Counted from the stretch's first letter, positions 10,729-19,845 are shown. The stretch: DNA of 64,000 nt from Gordonia shandongensis DSM 45094 (GCF_000423025.1 NZ_AUHE01000016.1:45323-109322); one strand, 5' to 3'. A program made the numbers and translations. Notes: generated by a model not told the origin, from the sequence alone.

Positions 10729-11532
10729 GTGAGGTTCTATCGGGATGAGGCAGTGGTGCTTCGCCGGCACAAGCTGGGCGAGGCCGACCGCATCATCACC
10801 TTCCTCACCGCCGAGCACGGTCTGGTGCGCGGCGTCGCGAAGGGCGTGCGTCGCACGCGATCGAAGTTCGGTGCGCGGCTCGAGCCGTTCGCGCACGTCG
10901 ACGTGCATTTCTATCCCGGTCGCAATCTCGACATCATCACCCAGGTGCACAGTCTGCAGCCGCTGAGTGATGCGATCGCCGCCGACTACGGCCGGTACAC
11001 CACCGCGTGCGCGGTCCTCGAGACCGCCGAACGCCTCGCCGGTGAGGAGCGAGCGCCCGCACCGCATCTGCACCGGCTCACCGTCGGCGCGTTGACGGCC
11101 CTGGCGGAGGACCGCCGCGACCGACAGCTGATCCTCGACGCCTTCCTGCTGCGCGCCATGTCGTCGGCGGGGTGGATGCCGGCTCTCGCCGTGTGCGCGC
11201 GTTGTGCGCAACCCGGTCCGCACCGGGCGTTCCACGTCGCCGCGGGCGGGGCCGTATGCGTCCACTGTCGTCCGCCCGGCGCCGCGACACCGTCGGTGGG
11301 GGTCCTCGATCTGATGGAGTCCCTGGCCTTGGGTGAGTGGGACCTGGTCGCGTCGGCCACCGATTCGCAGCGGCGCCAGGCGACGGGGCTCACCGCGGCG
11401 CATCTGCAATGGCATCTGGAGCGGCAGTTGCGGACCTTGCCGCTGATCGAGCGTCGGTCGCCGCATAGTCTGATCGAGGCCTCCCGTCCCGGCCCCGCAG
11501 TTCCCGATCCCGCAGTTCCCGATCTCGCATGA
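10729..11532 (+). CDS. recO: DNA repair protein RecO
   Basis: A 267-residue RecO, which loads RecA onto SSB-coated DNA in the RecFOR pathway. The N-terminal OB fold begins [19 protein letters not shown], and zinc cysteines occur in [10 protein letters not shown] and CVHC. The C-terminus carries a duplicated 15-bp unit giving [10 protein letters not shown], which looks like recent repeat growth. GTG 10729 follows GACAAT by exactly 6 bp, so the message may be leaderless. uppS follows closely. Confidence 0.93.
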   Translation: MRFYRDEAVVLRRHKLGEADRIITFLTAEHGLVRGVAKGVRRTRSKFGARLEPFAHVDVHFYPGRNLDIITQVHSLQPLSDAIAADYGRYTTACAVLETAERLAGEERAPAPHLHRLTVGALTALAEDRRDRQLILDAFLLRAMSSAGWMPALAVCARCAQPGPHRAFHVAAGGAVCVHCRPPGAATPSVGVLDLMESLALGEWDLVASATDSQRRQATGLTAAHLQWHLERQLRTLPLIERRSPHSLIEASRPGPAVPDPAVPDLA

Positions 11533-11545
11533 AAGGTTGCCGCCG

Positions 11546-12343
11546 ATGGCTCGACTGACCCGCCGCGCGAAGTCGGCGCCGACGCCGGCCGTGCGGCCGC
11601 CCGACCCGCATCCCTCGGGCGCCGTCCCGCCGGAGATCCCCGCCGAGCTGGTCCCCAGGCACGTCGCGCTCGTCATGGACGGCAACGGCCGGTGGGCGCA
11701 GGAGCGCGGCCTGCCGCGCACCGAGGGCCACAAGCGCGGGGAGGCGGTCCTGATGGACGCCGTGTGCGGCTGCATCGAGATGGGCGTGACGCATCTGTCG
11801 GCGTATGCCTTCTCCACCGAGAACTGGTCGCGCAGTCCGGAGGAGGTCAAATTCCTCATGGGTTTCAACCGCGACGTCATCCGCCGCCGCCGGGACGAGA
11901 TGAACGAGATGGGGGTCCGCGTCCGGTGGGCCGGCCGCAGGCCGAAGCTGTGGCGCAGCGTCATCAAGGAGCTGGAGGTCGCCGAGGAGCTCACCCGCGG
12001 CAACTCCGTCATGACGCTCACGATGTGCGTCAACTACGGTGGCCGCGCGGAGATCGCCGACGCGGCGCGGGAGATCGCGCGGCGCGCGGCGCGGGGCGAG
12101 ATCGATCCGGAGCGGATCACCGAGGCGAGCTTCGCCAAGTACCTCGACGAGCCGGACATGCCCGACGTCGACCTGTTCCTGCGGCCGTCGGGCGAACAGC
12201 GGATCTCCAACTTCCTGCTGTGGCAGAGCGCGTACGCCGAGATGGTGTACCAGGAGAAGCTGTTCCCCGACTTCGATCGCCGCGACCTGTGGGCCGCGTG
12301 CCTCGAATACGCCAAACGTGATCGGCGGTTCGGCAGCGCCTAG
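11546..12343 (+). CDS. uppS: Isoprenyl transferase (decaprenyl diphosphate synthase, cis type)
   Basis: A 265-residue cis-prenyltransferase. In mycobacteria the homologue makes decaprenyl diphosphate, the lipid carrier for peptidoglycan and arabinogalactan. Conserved regions are [13 protein letters not shown] (catalytic Asp), [11 protein letters not shown], and [20 protein letters not shown] near the C-terminus. ATG 11546 follows AAAGG; an in-frame TTG at 11537 is less likely. Its stop shares a CTAG with the stop of the convergent Clp-N gene. Confidence 0.93.
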   Translation: MARLTRRAKSAPTPAVRPPDPHPSGAVPPEIPAELVPRHVALVMDGNGRWAQERGLPRTEGHKRGEAVLMDAVCGCIEMGVTHLSAYAFSTENWSRSPEEVKFLMGFNRDVIRRRRDEMNEMGVRVRWAGRRPKLWRSVIKELEVAEELTRGNSVMTLTMCVNYGGRAEIADAAREIARRAARGEIDPERITEASFAKYLDEPDMPDVDLFLRPSGEQRISNFLLWQSAYAEMVYQEKLFPDFDRRDLWAACLEYAKRDRRFGSA

Positions 12344-13074
12344 TCCGACTTGACGGTCTGGAACGATGCAAGGATGTCGACGAGCTGTCCTTCGAAGGCG
12401 TCGGATGTGATTCCTGCCGCGCTCAGTGGTCCGGTGCCCTGTTCGATCTCGAGGAGCGCCAACACGATGTGCTCGGTGCCGATGTAGTTGTGCTCCAGTC
12501 GCAGTCCGTGTCGGAAGGTCAGCTCCAGAGCCTTGCGTGCGGCGTGGTCGTACGGGATCAGCTCCGGGGTCTCGACGGCCGGGGGCAGGGAGTCCGTCAC
12601 GTCGGCGACCAGTGCGTCGATGTCGGCTCCGAGCCTGCCCAGCAGGGTGACGCCGAGTGAGTCGCGGTCGTCGAGCAGTCCCAGGAGCAGGTGTGCCGGC
12701 GTCACCTCGACACCGCCCGTCGCCTTCGCATGATTGTGAGCCGCCGCGGCGACGTTGCGAGCGCGCGGCGTGAAGTCGGCGAAACCCTTCGAGGGGTCGA
12801 GGGAACCGCCGGTGCCCGGATCCTTCGGGGTGAATCGCTTCGCGACCGCCTGTTTGCTGACCCCCATGCTCGACCCGATCTGGGTCCATGAGGCGCCGGT
12901 GCGGCGAGCCTGGTCGACGAAGTGGCCGATCAGGTGGTCGGCGACCTCACCCAAGTGGCCTGCCGCGAGGACCGCGTCCGACAGCTGGTCGAGGGGGTCG
13001 TCTCGCGTTCGCTTGATCGCGGTGATGAGGTCGTCGAGTCGGACGGTGGGAACGATGGGGGTGGTGTCGGCCAT
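12340..13074 (-). CDS. HTH plus Clp N-terminal (ClpR) domain protein
   Basis: A 244-residue protein. A helix-turn-helix lies around residues 60-80 ([20 protein letters not shown]). Two Clp N-terminal repeats follow, about 100-165 ([17 protein letters not shown]) and 175-240 ([19 protein letters not shown]). Such small proteins share the substrate or adaptor domain of ClpC but lack its AAA modules. With the HTH it may sense Clp clients and control transcription; that is inference. A near-ideal leaderless promoter (TACGGT ending 6 bp before ATG) is overlapped by a 17-bp inverted repeat, with a second copy 29 bp upstream, consistent with autoregulation. Confidence 0.82.
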   Translation of the reverse strand: MADTTPIVPTVRLDDLITAIKRTRDDPLDQLSDAVLAAGHLGEVADHLIGHFVDQARRTGASWTQIGSSMGVSKQAVAKRFTPKDPGTGGSLDPSKGFADFTPRARNVAAAAHNHAKATGGVEVTPAHLLLGLLDDRDSLGVTLLGRLGADIDALVADVTDSLPPAVETPELIPYDHAARKALELTFRHGLRLEHNYIGTEHIVLALLEIEQGTGPLSAAGITSDAFEGQLVDILASFQTVKSD

Positions 13075-13076
13075 GC

Positions 13077-13093
13077 GTCAACCGTAGGTTGTC
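13077..13093 (-). promoter_or_regulatory. Operator 1 over the -10 box of the Clp-N/HTH gene
   Basis: GTCAACCGTAGGTTGTC is an inverted repeat of the form GTCAAC-N5-GTTGAC with one mismatch. Read on the minus strand it contains TACGGT (13081-13086), 6 bp before the ATG at 13074, fitting a leaderless sigma-A promoter. A bound dimer here would block transcription. Confidence 0.6.
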
Positions 13094-13105
13094 GATGGCC
13101 GGTTC

Positions 13106-13122
13106 GTCAACGTTCGGTTGAC
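13106..13122. promoter_or_regulatory. Operator 2 between the Clp-N gene and the Vsr-like nuclease gene
   Basis: GTCAACGTTCGGTTGAC is a perfect GTCAAC-N5-GTTGAC inverted repeat, 29 bp centre to centre from operator 1. It covers the -35 zone of the minus-strand gene and lies 15 bp before the plus-strand gene at 13137, so it could control both. Confidence 0.6.
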
Positions 13123-13136
13123 GGGTCTCGTGGCGT

Positions 13137-13997
13137 GTGTCGCGGGAACTCACCGAGCGGGGCCTCGACGAGACGGCCGTCGTGCGGGCGCCGGCCGCGG
13201 GCGACCTCGACCGCCTCCGGATCAACTGGTACGCCGAGCGTCTGCATCACCCCGATGTGGCGACGGCCGTCCGCGCCGGCGGGGTCCTGGCCTGTGTCTC
13301 GGCGCTGAGGCTGCACGGCCTGTGGGTGGCGCCGGGGTATGCGCAGGTCCACATCCGACGGAGCAAGGCGCTGCGCGGGCGGATCATCGGGTGCCGCCCG
13401 TACCGGGGGCGGCCGTTGCCGACGACGACCGCCGTCGACCCGGTCGTGTACGCGCTCGCGTGCGCGGCGAGGTGCATGACCGCCGAGGACTGGGTTGCGG
13501 CCTGCGACTCCTACCTCGCCGTGAACGACGTCGACCGTCTGCGGGCCGACATCGCCCCGTACGGCGGCGCGACGGTGGACGCCCTGCTCGAGAAGGTCGA
13601 CGGTCGGTCCCAGTCGGGGACCGAGAGCATCGCCCGCGTTCGTCTCCGTGCTCTCGGCTTCCACGTGGTGACGCAACCGGCGGTCGACTACGGGATCTAC
13701 CGGGGTCACGCCGATCTGCGCATCGGCAAGCTCCTGATCGAGTGCGACGGCGAGCGCTTCCACTCCCGGCCGAGGGATCGGGCGAACGACCACATCCGTG
13801 ACCGGAAGTCGTCGGTCGACGGCTGGGCGACGATGCGCGTCGCCTATCGCCAGGTGATGCACGCGCGGGAGTGGGACGAGTTCGTCGAGGACGTCCGTGC
13901 GTTCACCCGCGCCGGGAGGCATCGCGTCCGGGATCGACGGTCGCGCGATGCCTTCGAACGCTCAGGCGACGGGATGGCGAGACGATCGTCCCCGTGA
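13137..13997 (+). CDS. DUF559/Vsr-like endonuclease-fold protein
   Basis: A 286-residue protein typical of large families in Gordonia and relatives. The N-terminal part (about 1-150) contains LRLHGLWVAP. The C-terminal part has the Vsr/DUF559 PD-(D/E)XK layout: AVDYGIYRGHADLRIG, then IECDGERFH, then a downstream RANDHIRDR and GWATMR. Members are annotated from fold similarity to very-short-patch repair endonucleases; biochemical activity is not established to my knowledge. GTG 13137 lies downstream of operator 2. The gene's final 14 bp form the left arm of a long inverted repeat. Confidence 0.7.
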   Translation: MSRELTERGLDETAVVRAPAAGDLDRLRINWYAERLHHPDVATAVRAGGVLACVSALRLHGLWVAPGYAQVHIRRSKALRGRIIGCRPYRGRPLPTTTAVDPVVYALACAARCMTAEDWVAACDSYLAVNDVDRLRADIAPYGGATVDALLEKVDGRSQSGTESIARVRLRALGFHVVTQPAVDYGIYRGHADLRIGKLLIECDGERFHSRPRDRANDHIRDRKSSVDGWATMRVAYRQVMHAREWDEFVEDVRAFTRAGRHRVRDRRSRDAFERSGDGMARRSSP

Positions 13998-14046
13998 GGC
14001 GACCTGCCCGACGATATGTCCGTCAGTCGGTGTCACGGGGACGATC
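13984..14046. terminator. 14-bp perfect inverted repeat between convergent genes
   Basis: GATCGTCCCCGTGA (13984-13997) and TCACGGGGACGATC (14033-14046) are perfect complements separated by 35 bp. The left arm ends at the stop of the nuclease gene; the right arm precedes the zur stop by 15 bp. Position suggests a bidirectional terminator, but the loop is long and there is no U tract. Confidence 0.4.
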
Positions 14047-14061
14047 ATCTACGTAGTCGGG

Positions 14062-14472
14062 TCATCTCGCCCGTGAGCAGTCCGCGCAGGCCCCGAAGAT
14101 CTCGACGGTGTGGCTGATGTCGGTGAACCCGTTCTGGACGGCCACCGAGTCGGCCCAGTCCTCCACCAGTTCCGCCTGGATCTCGACGGTGGTCCCGCAG
14201 TGACGGCAGACCAGGTGATGATGGTGGCCGGTGGAGCAGTGGCGGTACCGGGTCTCCCCCGAGCCGTCCCAGATCGCATCGATTCGATCGGCCTCGGTGA
14301 GGGCCTGCAGATTGCGGTACACGGTCGTCAAACCGATCGACTCACCGCGTTCGCGCAGTTTGTCGTGCAACTCCTGCGCGGACAGGAAGTCGTCGGTCGT
14401 CGACAGGACCTCGGCGATCGCGGCGCGCTGCCGGGTCGAGCGCTGACCCGTGACGGGCTTCGGCGCCGGCAT
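14062..14472 (-). CDS. zur: Zinc uptake regulator Zur (FurB)
   Basis: A 136-residue Fur-family repressor. The DNA-binding half has TTVYRNLQALTEADRIDAIW. Metal ligands are supplied by HCSTGHHHHLVCRHCG and the C-terminal GACADC, the Zn-type pattern. ATG 14472 overlaps the smtB stop by 1 bp, matching the coupled smtB-furB pair of M. tuberculosis (Rv2358-Rv2359). Known function of the family: repress zinc uptake and alternative ribosomal protein genes when Zn is plentiful. Confidence 0.92.
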   Translation of the reverse strand: MPAPKPVTGQRSTRQRAAIAEVLSTTDDFLSAQELHDKLRERGESIGLTTVYRNLQALTEADRIDAIWDGSGETRYRHCSTGHHHHLVCRHCGTTVEIQAELVEDWADSVAVQNGFTDISHTVEIFGACADCSRAR

Positions 14473-14810
14473 CAGGCGGGCTCCGAGGTGTGCTCGGTCG
14501 CGTGCACCACGGCGTCGACCACGATGTGCGAGACGTGGTCGTCGGCGAGGGCGTATTCCACTTCGCGCCCGCGGCGGCTGCCGACGACGACGCCGGAGCG
14601 TTTGAGGACCCGGAGATGCTGGCTCACCTGCGGCTGGTTGAGGCCGAGGTCGTCGACCAGCTCGTGGACGCACATCGGTCGGTCGCGCAGCGCCATGACG
14701 ATCGAGACCCGGGCCGGGGAGGCGAGCGCGCGCAGCAGCTCGCTGGCGGCGCCGTGGGCTTCGCGGCCGGGGAGCGGCAGGGGCGTCGGCGGGATCACCG
14801 GCTCGGACAT
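14472..14810 (-). CDS. smtB: SmtB/ArsR-family zinc-sensing repressor
   Basis: A 112-residue winged-helix repressor. The HTH is [20 protein letters not shown]. The alpha-5 zinc site of SmtB/CzrA proteins is visible as [18 protein letters not shown] (DXH...HX2-3H/E). ATG 14810 is chosen because GAGGAG lies 4 bp upstream. In mycobacteria SmtB represses the smtB-zur operon in low zinc and releases it when Zn rises, which relieves uptake genes through Zur control. The operon layout here is the same. Confidence 0.9.
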   Translation of the reverse strand: MSEPVIPPTPLPLPGREAHGAASELLRALASPARVSIVMALRDRPMCVHELVDDLGLNQPQVSQHLRVLKRSGVVVGSRRGREVEYALADDHVSHIVVDAVVHATEHTSEPA

Positions 14811-14840
14811 GGGGCTCCTCACTGTCTGTGCCCATCCTAT

Positions 14841-14860
14841 GTGAAGTGATTGTCATTTGC
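14841..14860. promoter_or_regulatory. Candidate zinc-regulator box
   Basis: GTGAAGTGATTGTCATTTGC resembles the Zur-type core GAAATGATTNTCATTT, with a partly symmetric TGATTGTCA centre, and lies 31-50 bp upstream of smtB. It may be the operator of the smtB-zur operon or a Zur site; sequence alone cannot decide which protein binds. Confidence 0.45.
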
Positions 14861-15043
14861 CTCTGGCGGCGACGGCCGCGGAACGGTGAGAGCGGGACCG
14901 GCCGCGGTCGCATCGGCGCGGTGGTGGGGCGATGCGCCGCACACCCCCGGTCGGGAACCGACTATCGTGTGAGACGACGTGCGCGACCATCCTCGCGCAC
15001 CGTGCACCGTCCCAACCCCCTACGTCGTGGAGATCTGTCAACC

Positions 15044-16435
15044 GTGGCTGTCCAGTCCAATGTCGATGCCGTCGTCAACCTCGCCAAGCGGCGGGGCCTG
15101 GTGTACCCGTGCGGTGAGATCTACGGCGGAACCCGGTCCGCCTGGGACTACGGTCCGCTCGGTGTGGAGTTGAAGGAGAACATCAAGCGTCAGTGGTGGC
15201 GGACGATGGTGACCTCGCGCGACGACGTGGTCGGTCTGGACTCGTCGGTGATCCTGCCGCGGCGCGTGTGGGAGGCCTCGGGGCACGTCGAGGTGTTCAC
15301 CGATCCGCTGGTGGAGTGCACCAACTGCCACAAGCGTCAGCGTCAGGATCACCTCCAGGAGGCGTACGCGCTCAAGAAGGACATCGACGACCCCGACTCG
15401 GTGCCGATGACCGAGGTCGTGTGCCCGGAGTGCGGCACCCGCGGTCAGTGGACCGAGCCGAAGGCGTTCTCCGGTCTGCTCAAGACCTTCCTCGGCCCGG
15501 TCGACGACCAGGAGGGGCTGCACTACCTGCGTCCCGAGACGGCACAGGGCATCTTCGTGAACTTCAAGAACGTGATGACCACGGCGCGCCGCAAGCCGCC
15601 GTTCGGCATCGCGCAGATCGGCAAGAGCTTCCGCAACGAGATCACGCCCGGCAACTTCATCTTCCGCACCCGCGAGTTCGAGCAGATGGAGATGGAGTTC
15701 TTCGTCAAGCCCGGCGAGGACGAGCAGTGGCACGAGTACTGGCTCGACGCCCGTTTCGACTGGTATGTCGACCTCGGCATCGATCCGGAGAACCTGCGCC
15801 GCTACGAGCATCCGGCCGAGAAGCTGTCGCACTACTCCAAGAGCACGGTCGACGTCGAGTACAAGTTCGGTTTCGCCGGCAATCCGTGGGGTGAGCTGGA
15901 GGGCGTGGCCAACCGCACCGACTACGACCTGTCGACGCACAGCAAGGTCTCCGGTGAGGACCTGTCGTACTTCGACCAGGCGACCGGTGAGCGGTACGTG
16001 CCGTACGTCATCGAGCCTGCCGCCGGGCTGGGACGGTCGCTGATGGCCTTCCTGTGCGATGCGTACACCGAGGAGGAGGTGCCGAACGCCAAGGGCGGCA
16101 CCGACACCCGGACGGTGCTGAAGCTCGATCGCCGTCTGGCGCCGGTCAAGGCCGCGGTGCTGCCGCTCTCGCGCAACGAGAAGCTGTCGCCGAAGGCCAA
16201 GGATCTGGCGGCCGAACTCCGGAAGCACTGGAATGTGGAGTTCGACGACGCGCAGGGGATCGGCAAGCGGTACCGCCGCCAGGACGAGATCGGCACGCCC
16301 TTCTGCGTGACGGTCGACTTCGACACCCTCGACGACCAGGCGGTCACGATCCGTGAGCGTGACACCATGAGCCAGGAGCGCGTGGCGCTCGACAAGGTGG
16401 TCGAATATCTCGGCGGGAAGCTGATCGGGGCCTGA
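15044..16435 (+). CDS. glyS: Glycyl-tRNA synthetase (dimeric type)
   Basis: A 463-residue class II synthetase that charges tRNA-Gly. Motif 1 region is [17 protein letters not shown]. Zinc-type cysteine pairs are CTNCHKRQ and CPECGTRG. Motif 2 is [20 protein letters not shown], and motif 3 falls in [13 protein letters not shown]. The anticodon-binding domain is C-terminal. GTG 15044 is 12 bp after a GGAG; the frame is open upstream but non-conserved. It is divergent from smtB and convergent with the next gene. Confidence 0.96.
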   Translation: MAVQSNVDAVVNLAKRRGLVYPCGEIYGGTRSAWDYGPLGVELKENIKRQWWRTMVTSRDDVVGLDSSVILPRRVWEASGHVEVFTDPLVECTNCHKRQRQDHLQEAYALKKDIDDPDSVPMTEVVCPECGTRGQWTEPKAFSGLLKTFLGPVDDQEGLHYLRPETAQGIFVNFKNVMTTARRKPPFGIAQIGKSFRNEITPGNFIFRTREFEQMEMEFFVKPGEDEQWHEYWLDARFDWYVDLGIDPENLRRYEHPAEKLSHYSKSTVDVEYKFGFAGNPWGELEGVANRTDYDLSTHSKVSGEDLSYFDQATGERYVPYVIEPAAGLGRSLMAFLCDAYTEEEVPNAKGGTDTRTVLKLDRRLAPVKAAVLPLSRNEKLSPKAKDLAAELRKHWNVEFDDAQGIGKRYRRQDEIGTPFCVTVDFDTLDDQAVTIRERDTMSQERVALDKVVEYLGGKLIGA

Positions 16436-16458
16436 CTCGACCGGTCGGCCCCGCGGGG

Positions 16459-17001
16459 TCAGCCCAGGGCTGCGACGACGCCGTCGCCGCCGTCCCATTG
16501 CGCCACGAGGAGCGCGTGCCCGGTCGCCGGTGCCGCGAGGTCGGTGCTGAACGTGAGGATCTCCGATTCGCCGGCGGCGCCGTCGAGGTGGAGGCGGACG
16601 GTGTTCTCCCGGGGGACGGTGGAGCCGTCGGCCTGTGCGACCTCGAGGTCGGCCTGCGCCTGCTCGCCGCGCAGTGCGCGGACGAAGCATCCGACGGCCA
16701 CCGGGTCGGCGGCGGCGTCGTACACCCAGCGTTCGCCGAGGACCGAATGCTTCATGGTCGCGACCAGGTGTTCGTCGGCGCCCGGGATCGGCGCGCCCCG
16801 GTAGGTGAGGGGGATGTGCAGCACGTGGCCGCCGCGGGCGACGATGTGCGCCTCGACGCCGACCTCGCCGTCGGGGTCGTCGAAACGGTAGGCGCCGAGC
16901 ATCTCGACGGGTCCGCTGCCTCCCCAGGGCACGGAGTCCAGGTGTGCGGTGACGATCTCGGGTTTCGTCGGCGACAGGGTCGCATCGTGAAGAAGGGCCA
17001 T
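16459..17001 (-). CDS. Maltokinase N-terminal-cap-like protein
   Basis: A 180-residue protein resembling the CG0192-type or maltokinase N-terminal cap domain family common in actinobacteria. Features are GAYRFDDPDGEVGVEAHIV, LTYRGAPIPGADEHLVATMKHSVLGERWVYDAA and a C-terminal STDLAAPATG. In maltokinases this cap precedes the kinase domain; here the kinase part is absent and no frame continues it. Role unknown. It is convergent with glyS and divergent from the next small gene. Confidence 0.7.
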   Translation of the reverse strand: MALLHDATLSPTKPEIVTAHLDSVPWGGSGPVEMLGAYRFDDPDGEVGVEAHIVARGGHVLHIPLTYRGAPIPGADEHLVATMKHSVLGERWVYDAAADPVAVGCFVRALRGEQAQADLEVAQADGSTVPRENTVRLHLDGAAGESEILTFSTDLAAPATGHALLVAQWDGGDGVVAALG

Positions 17002-17062
17002 GCGTCGAGGCTAACGGGTGACTCCGGTACGGTCGTCATCCGACGAGGAGGTCGACGAGGAG

Positions 17063-17263
17063 ATGGCTGCGACACCGGATGGTCCGCCCGCGAGGATCGA
17101 TCAGCTCATCACCGCGTATGCGGCGGTGATGTTGATCGCGACGATCGCGCTGTTCTTCGTCGAGGTGCCCCGGTGGGCGAGTACCGTTGTGCTCAGTCTG
17201 GTCGGCGTCGCCTTCCTCGCAGCCGGTGCCCGCGCGCTCTACACGCGCTGTCGATCACGGTGA
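17063..17263 (+). CDS. Small two-helix membrane protein
   Basis: A 66-residue protein with two hydrophobic helices (YAAVMLIATIALFFVEV and VVLSLVGVAFLAAGA), probably with both ends on the cytoplasmic side. I choose ATG 17063, with AGGAGG 12 bp upstream, over the in-frame GTG at 17018. Not recognised. It precedes the KstR-like operator and WS/DGAT gene. Confidence 0.55.
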   Translation: MAATPDGPPARIDQLITAYAAVMLIATIALFFVEVPRWASTVVLSLVGVAFLAAGARALYTRCRSR

Positions 17264-17284
17264 TCTAGCACAAATCCTCCGGAA

Positions 17285-17304
17285 AAGTAGAACTTGTTCT
17301 ACTT
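17285..17304. promoter_or_regulatory. KstR-type operator upstream of WS/DGAT
   Basis: AAGTAGAACTTGTTCTACTT is a perfect palindrome with 9-bp arms and a 2-bp centre. Its core TAGAACTTGTTCTA fits the published KstR motif TNNAACNNGTTNNA of mycobacteria and rhodococci exactly. It ends 13 bp before the downstream start. KstR is the TetR repressor of cholesterol catabolism genes; its binding here is inference. Confidence 0.7.
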
Positions 17305-17316
17305 GGTCGGTCTATT

Positions 17317-18747
17317 GTGAGCGTCATGGAGCGATTGAGCGGTCTTGACGCGAGTTTCCTGTATCTGGAGACGCCCGAGCAGCTGATGCACGTCTGTGCG
17401 GTCATGGTGCTCGATCCGACGACCATGCCCGGGGGATATTCGTTCGCCACACTGCGGGCCACGTTGGAGTCCCGCGTCAGCAAGGTCCCGCAGTTCACCC
17501 GCAAGGTGCGGCGCGTCCCGCTCGACCTCGGGCACCCGATCTGGGTCAAGGACGATCACTTCTCGGTCGACCACCACCTGCACCGCATGGCGCTGCCGGC
17601 ACCGGCGGGTCACGCCGAGCTGATGGAGATGTGCGGGCATCTGGCGGGTCTGCCGATGGACCGCGGCCGTCCGCTGTGGGAGATGAACGTCATCGAGGGC
17701 TATCACGGTGCCGACGGCTCCGAGAAGCTGGTGATCTTCACCAAGATGCACCACGCGACGGTCGACGGCGCCTCCGGGGCCAACCTCATCTCGTACCTGT
17801 GCAGCCTCGAACCGGACGCCCCGCCGTTGGCCACCGACGAGCTGACGATGGACGAGGACTCGCCGGGTCCGATCGAGCTGCTGGGGCGCGGCGTGCTGAG
17901 CACGCTCTCCCGTCCGCTGGCGATTCCGAAGCTGCTCTCGCCGTCGCTGAGCCTCATCACCGACACGATCGGTCGCGCACGGCACGGCACCGCGATGGCC
18001 CCGCCGTTCACGGCGCCCCGCACCTCGTTCAACGGCACCATCAGCGGCGACCGGACGATCGCGGTCGCCGATATGAAGCTCGACGACATCAAGGCGGTTC
18101 GTGCGGCGACGGGGGCGACGGTCAACGACATCGTGTTGAGCATCGCCGGCGGCGCTCTGCGCGCGTACCTCGATGAGCGCGGCGAACTTCCGGAGACGCC
18201 GCTGCTCGCATCGGTCCCGGTCTCGGTGCGCAGCGAATCGCAGCGCGACGGCGGGTCGAACAAGGTCTCGGCGCTGTTCGCGCGTCTCGGCACCGACATC
18301 GACGATCCGTTGGAGCGGTTGCGTCAGATGACCGACGCCAACCGCCAGGCCAAGGAGCATCACAAGGCGGTGCCCGCCGACACCCTGCAGGACTGGGCGG
18401 AGTTCGCGGCCCCGCGGACCTTCGGCCTCGCGGTCCGCGCCTACGCCGGTCTGCGGTTGGCCGAACGGCATCCGGTGGTTCACAACCTGGTGATCTCGAA
18501 CGTTCCGGGTCCGCCGATCCCGCTGTACTTCATGGGGGCGCGCATCGACGGCATGTATCCGCTGGGCCCGGTCTTCCACGGCGCGGGACTCAACATCACG
18601 GTGTTGTCGAACAACGGCGTGGTGCATGTCGGCATCATCGCGTCGGAGGAGAGCGTGCGTCAGCCGGAGAAGATGGTGGCGCACTTCCCGCGGGAGCTGA
18701 CGCGGCTGACCGCCGAGGTGGGCGGCGCCGCGGCCGCTCAGGACTGA
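17317..18747 (+). CDS. Wax ester synthase/diacylglycerol acyltransferase (WS/DGAT)
   Basis: A 476-residue WS/DGAT protein. These bacterial enzymes move acyl groups from acyl-CoA to diacylglycerol or long-chain alcohols and build storage lipid bodies. The catalytic HHXXXDG motif is in KMHHATVDGASG (about residues 145-150). The N-terminus MERLSGLDASFLYLETPEQ and the C-terminal NVPGPPIPLYFMGARIDGMYPLGP are diagnostic. The start may be GTG 17317 or ATG 17326. A perfect KstR-type operator lies just upstream, suggesting co-regulation with sterol use. The stop overlaps the convergent hydrolase gene by 10 bp. Confidence 0.92.
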   Translation: MSVMERLSGLDASFLYLETPEQLMHVCAVMVLDPTTMPGGYSFATLRATLESRVSKVPQFTRKVRRVPLDLGHPIWVKDDHFSVDHHLHRMALPAPAGHAELMEMCGHLAGLPMDRGRPLWEMNVIEGYHGADGSEKLVIFTKMHHATVDGASGANLISYLCSLEPDAPPLATDELTMDEDSPGPIELLGRGVLSTLSRPLAIPKLLSPSLSLITDTIGRARHGTAMAPPFTAPRTSFNGTISGDRTIAVADMKLDDIKAVRAATGATVNDIVLSIAGGALRAYLDERGELPETPLLASVPVSVRSESQRDGGSNKVSALFARLGTDIDDPLERLRQMTDANRQAKEHHKAVPADTLQDWAEFAAPRTFGLAVRAYAGLRLAERHPVVHNLVISNVPGPPIPLYFMGARIDGMYPLGPVFHGAGLNITVLSNNGVVHVGIIASEESVRQPEKMVAHFPRELTRLTAEVGGAAAAQD

Positions 18748-19655
18748 GCGGCCGCCTCCTTCTCGTTCCAGCGCGCCAGGACGGTGGCGCACGCCTCGAC
18801 CATCACGGGGACGAACAGCTCGGCGTCCATGACGCAGCACGAGTGTCCGGCGTCGACCTGATGCAGGGTGGCGCCGGGGATGCGGTGGGCCATCGCGATC
18901 TGCCGCTCGGGCGGGATCGCCCTGTCCTTCTTCGGCACGATCACGGCAGTCGGCACGTCGATCTCCCGGATCCACGGTCGGGAGTGGTGGCGTCCGATGG
19001 CCACGACGGCCTGTCCGACGGCCCACGGTCGTGTGGAGCGGAATTCGGCGAGCGCCCAGCGGTGGATGTCGACGGTCGGGTCGACGGGCTCCTGGTCGGT
19101 GGTCGTGTCGCCGTCGGCGCGGCGGCGTTTGAGGTTGCGCAGGGCGCCGAGGGAGGCGCCGACTCCCTGGTGGAAGAGGCGTTCGGTGATGGTCGACTGG
19201 AATGCGTCGGTGCTGGCCGCCAGGACCAGCCCGCCCACCCGGTCGGGGTGCTGGCGCCACACGCGTTGGGCGATCAGCGAGCCCATCGAGTATCCGGCCA
19301 CCATGGCCTTGTCGATGCCGAGGACGTCCAGGAGGGCGACGGCGTCGTCGGCGCAGTCGCGGAGGGTGAACTCCTCGGGGACGATTCCCTGTCCGTGCAG
19401 TCGCTGGTCGAGGGTGATCACCCGGAAGCGTTTGGTGAGTTCGGGGATGCTCGGGAACCAGGTGAGCAGTCCCGTCGTCGACAGTGCGTGCAGCAGGAGC
19501 AGCGGCGGCGCGTCGGGGGTGGGCCCGGGGGAGTCGGTGACGAACGTGCTTCCGCGGCCGGGGAGGTCGATCACCCGGCCTCGGGGGATCTCGACGCGGG
19601 GGACGTTGACGCGCTGGGGCAGTCTGGTGCCGAGGTCGCGTGTGGCTGGCTTCAT
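18738..19655 (-). CDS. Alpha/beta hydrolase in KstR-type neighbourhood
   Basis: A 305-residue alpha/beta hydrolase. The nucleophile elbow is AGYSMGS (about residue 128), the oxyanion region LLLLHALSTTG, an acid candidate lies in IVPKKDRAIP, and the histidine is in DAGHSC. The fold is that of the alpha/beta family near lipases and haloperoxidase-like esterases. ATG 19655 follows AGGG. A KstR-like motif lies 36-49 bp upstream on its promoter side, so it probably belongs with the convergent WS/DGAT gene. An ester-lipid substrate is plausible but unproved. Confidence 0.8.
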   Translation of the reverse strand: MKPATRDLGTRLPQRVNVPRVEIPRGRVIDLPGRGSTFVTDSPGPTPDAPPLLLLHALSTTGLLTWFPSIPELTKRFRVITLDQRLHGQGIVPEEFTLRDCADDAVALLDVLGIDKAMVAGYSMGSLIAQRVWRQHPDRVGGLVLAASTDAFQSTITERLFHQGVGASLGALRNLKRRRADGDTTTDQEPVDPTVDIHRWALAEFRSTRPWAVGQAVVAIGRHHSRPWIREIDVPTAVIVPKKDRAIPPERQIAMAHRIPGATLHQVDAGHSCCVMDAELFVPVMVEACATVLARWNEKEAAAQS

Positions 19656-19690
19656 CGATCAAACCCTTCGTCTCTGCTCGCGACAGAAAC

Positions 19691-19704
19691 TAGAACATGT
19701 TTCA
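19691..19704. promoter_or_regulatory. Second KstR-type operator
   Basis: TAGAACATGTTTCA fits TNNAACNNGTTNNA exactly, though the outer arms are less symmetric than the box at 17285. It lies 36 bp upstream of the minus-strand hydrolase start at 19655. Confidence 0.55.
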
Positions 19705-19845
19705 TCAGCCGACTATGCCATGCCGAGCGCTCGGTCGTGGGCGTGACTCGACATCCGCCGGGGTCTCGGTTCGTTCACGTTCCGCACATCGCACTCGGCT
19801 ATGACATATGTTCGAAGGACCGATTCCCTACGGAAGGACGCGACA

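Noticed and set aside
14823..15043. A T-box or other riboswitch before glyS
   Set aside because: No specifier-loop or T-box sequence is recognisable; only the zinc-type box for the divergent operon stands out.
17299..19662. Long minus-strand frame across the WS/DGAT gene and hydrolase
   Set aside because: It is a shadow of the two real genes; its protein is Arg/Pro-rich and has no known motif.
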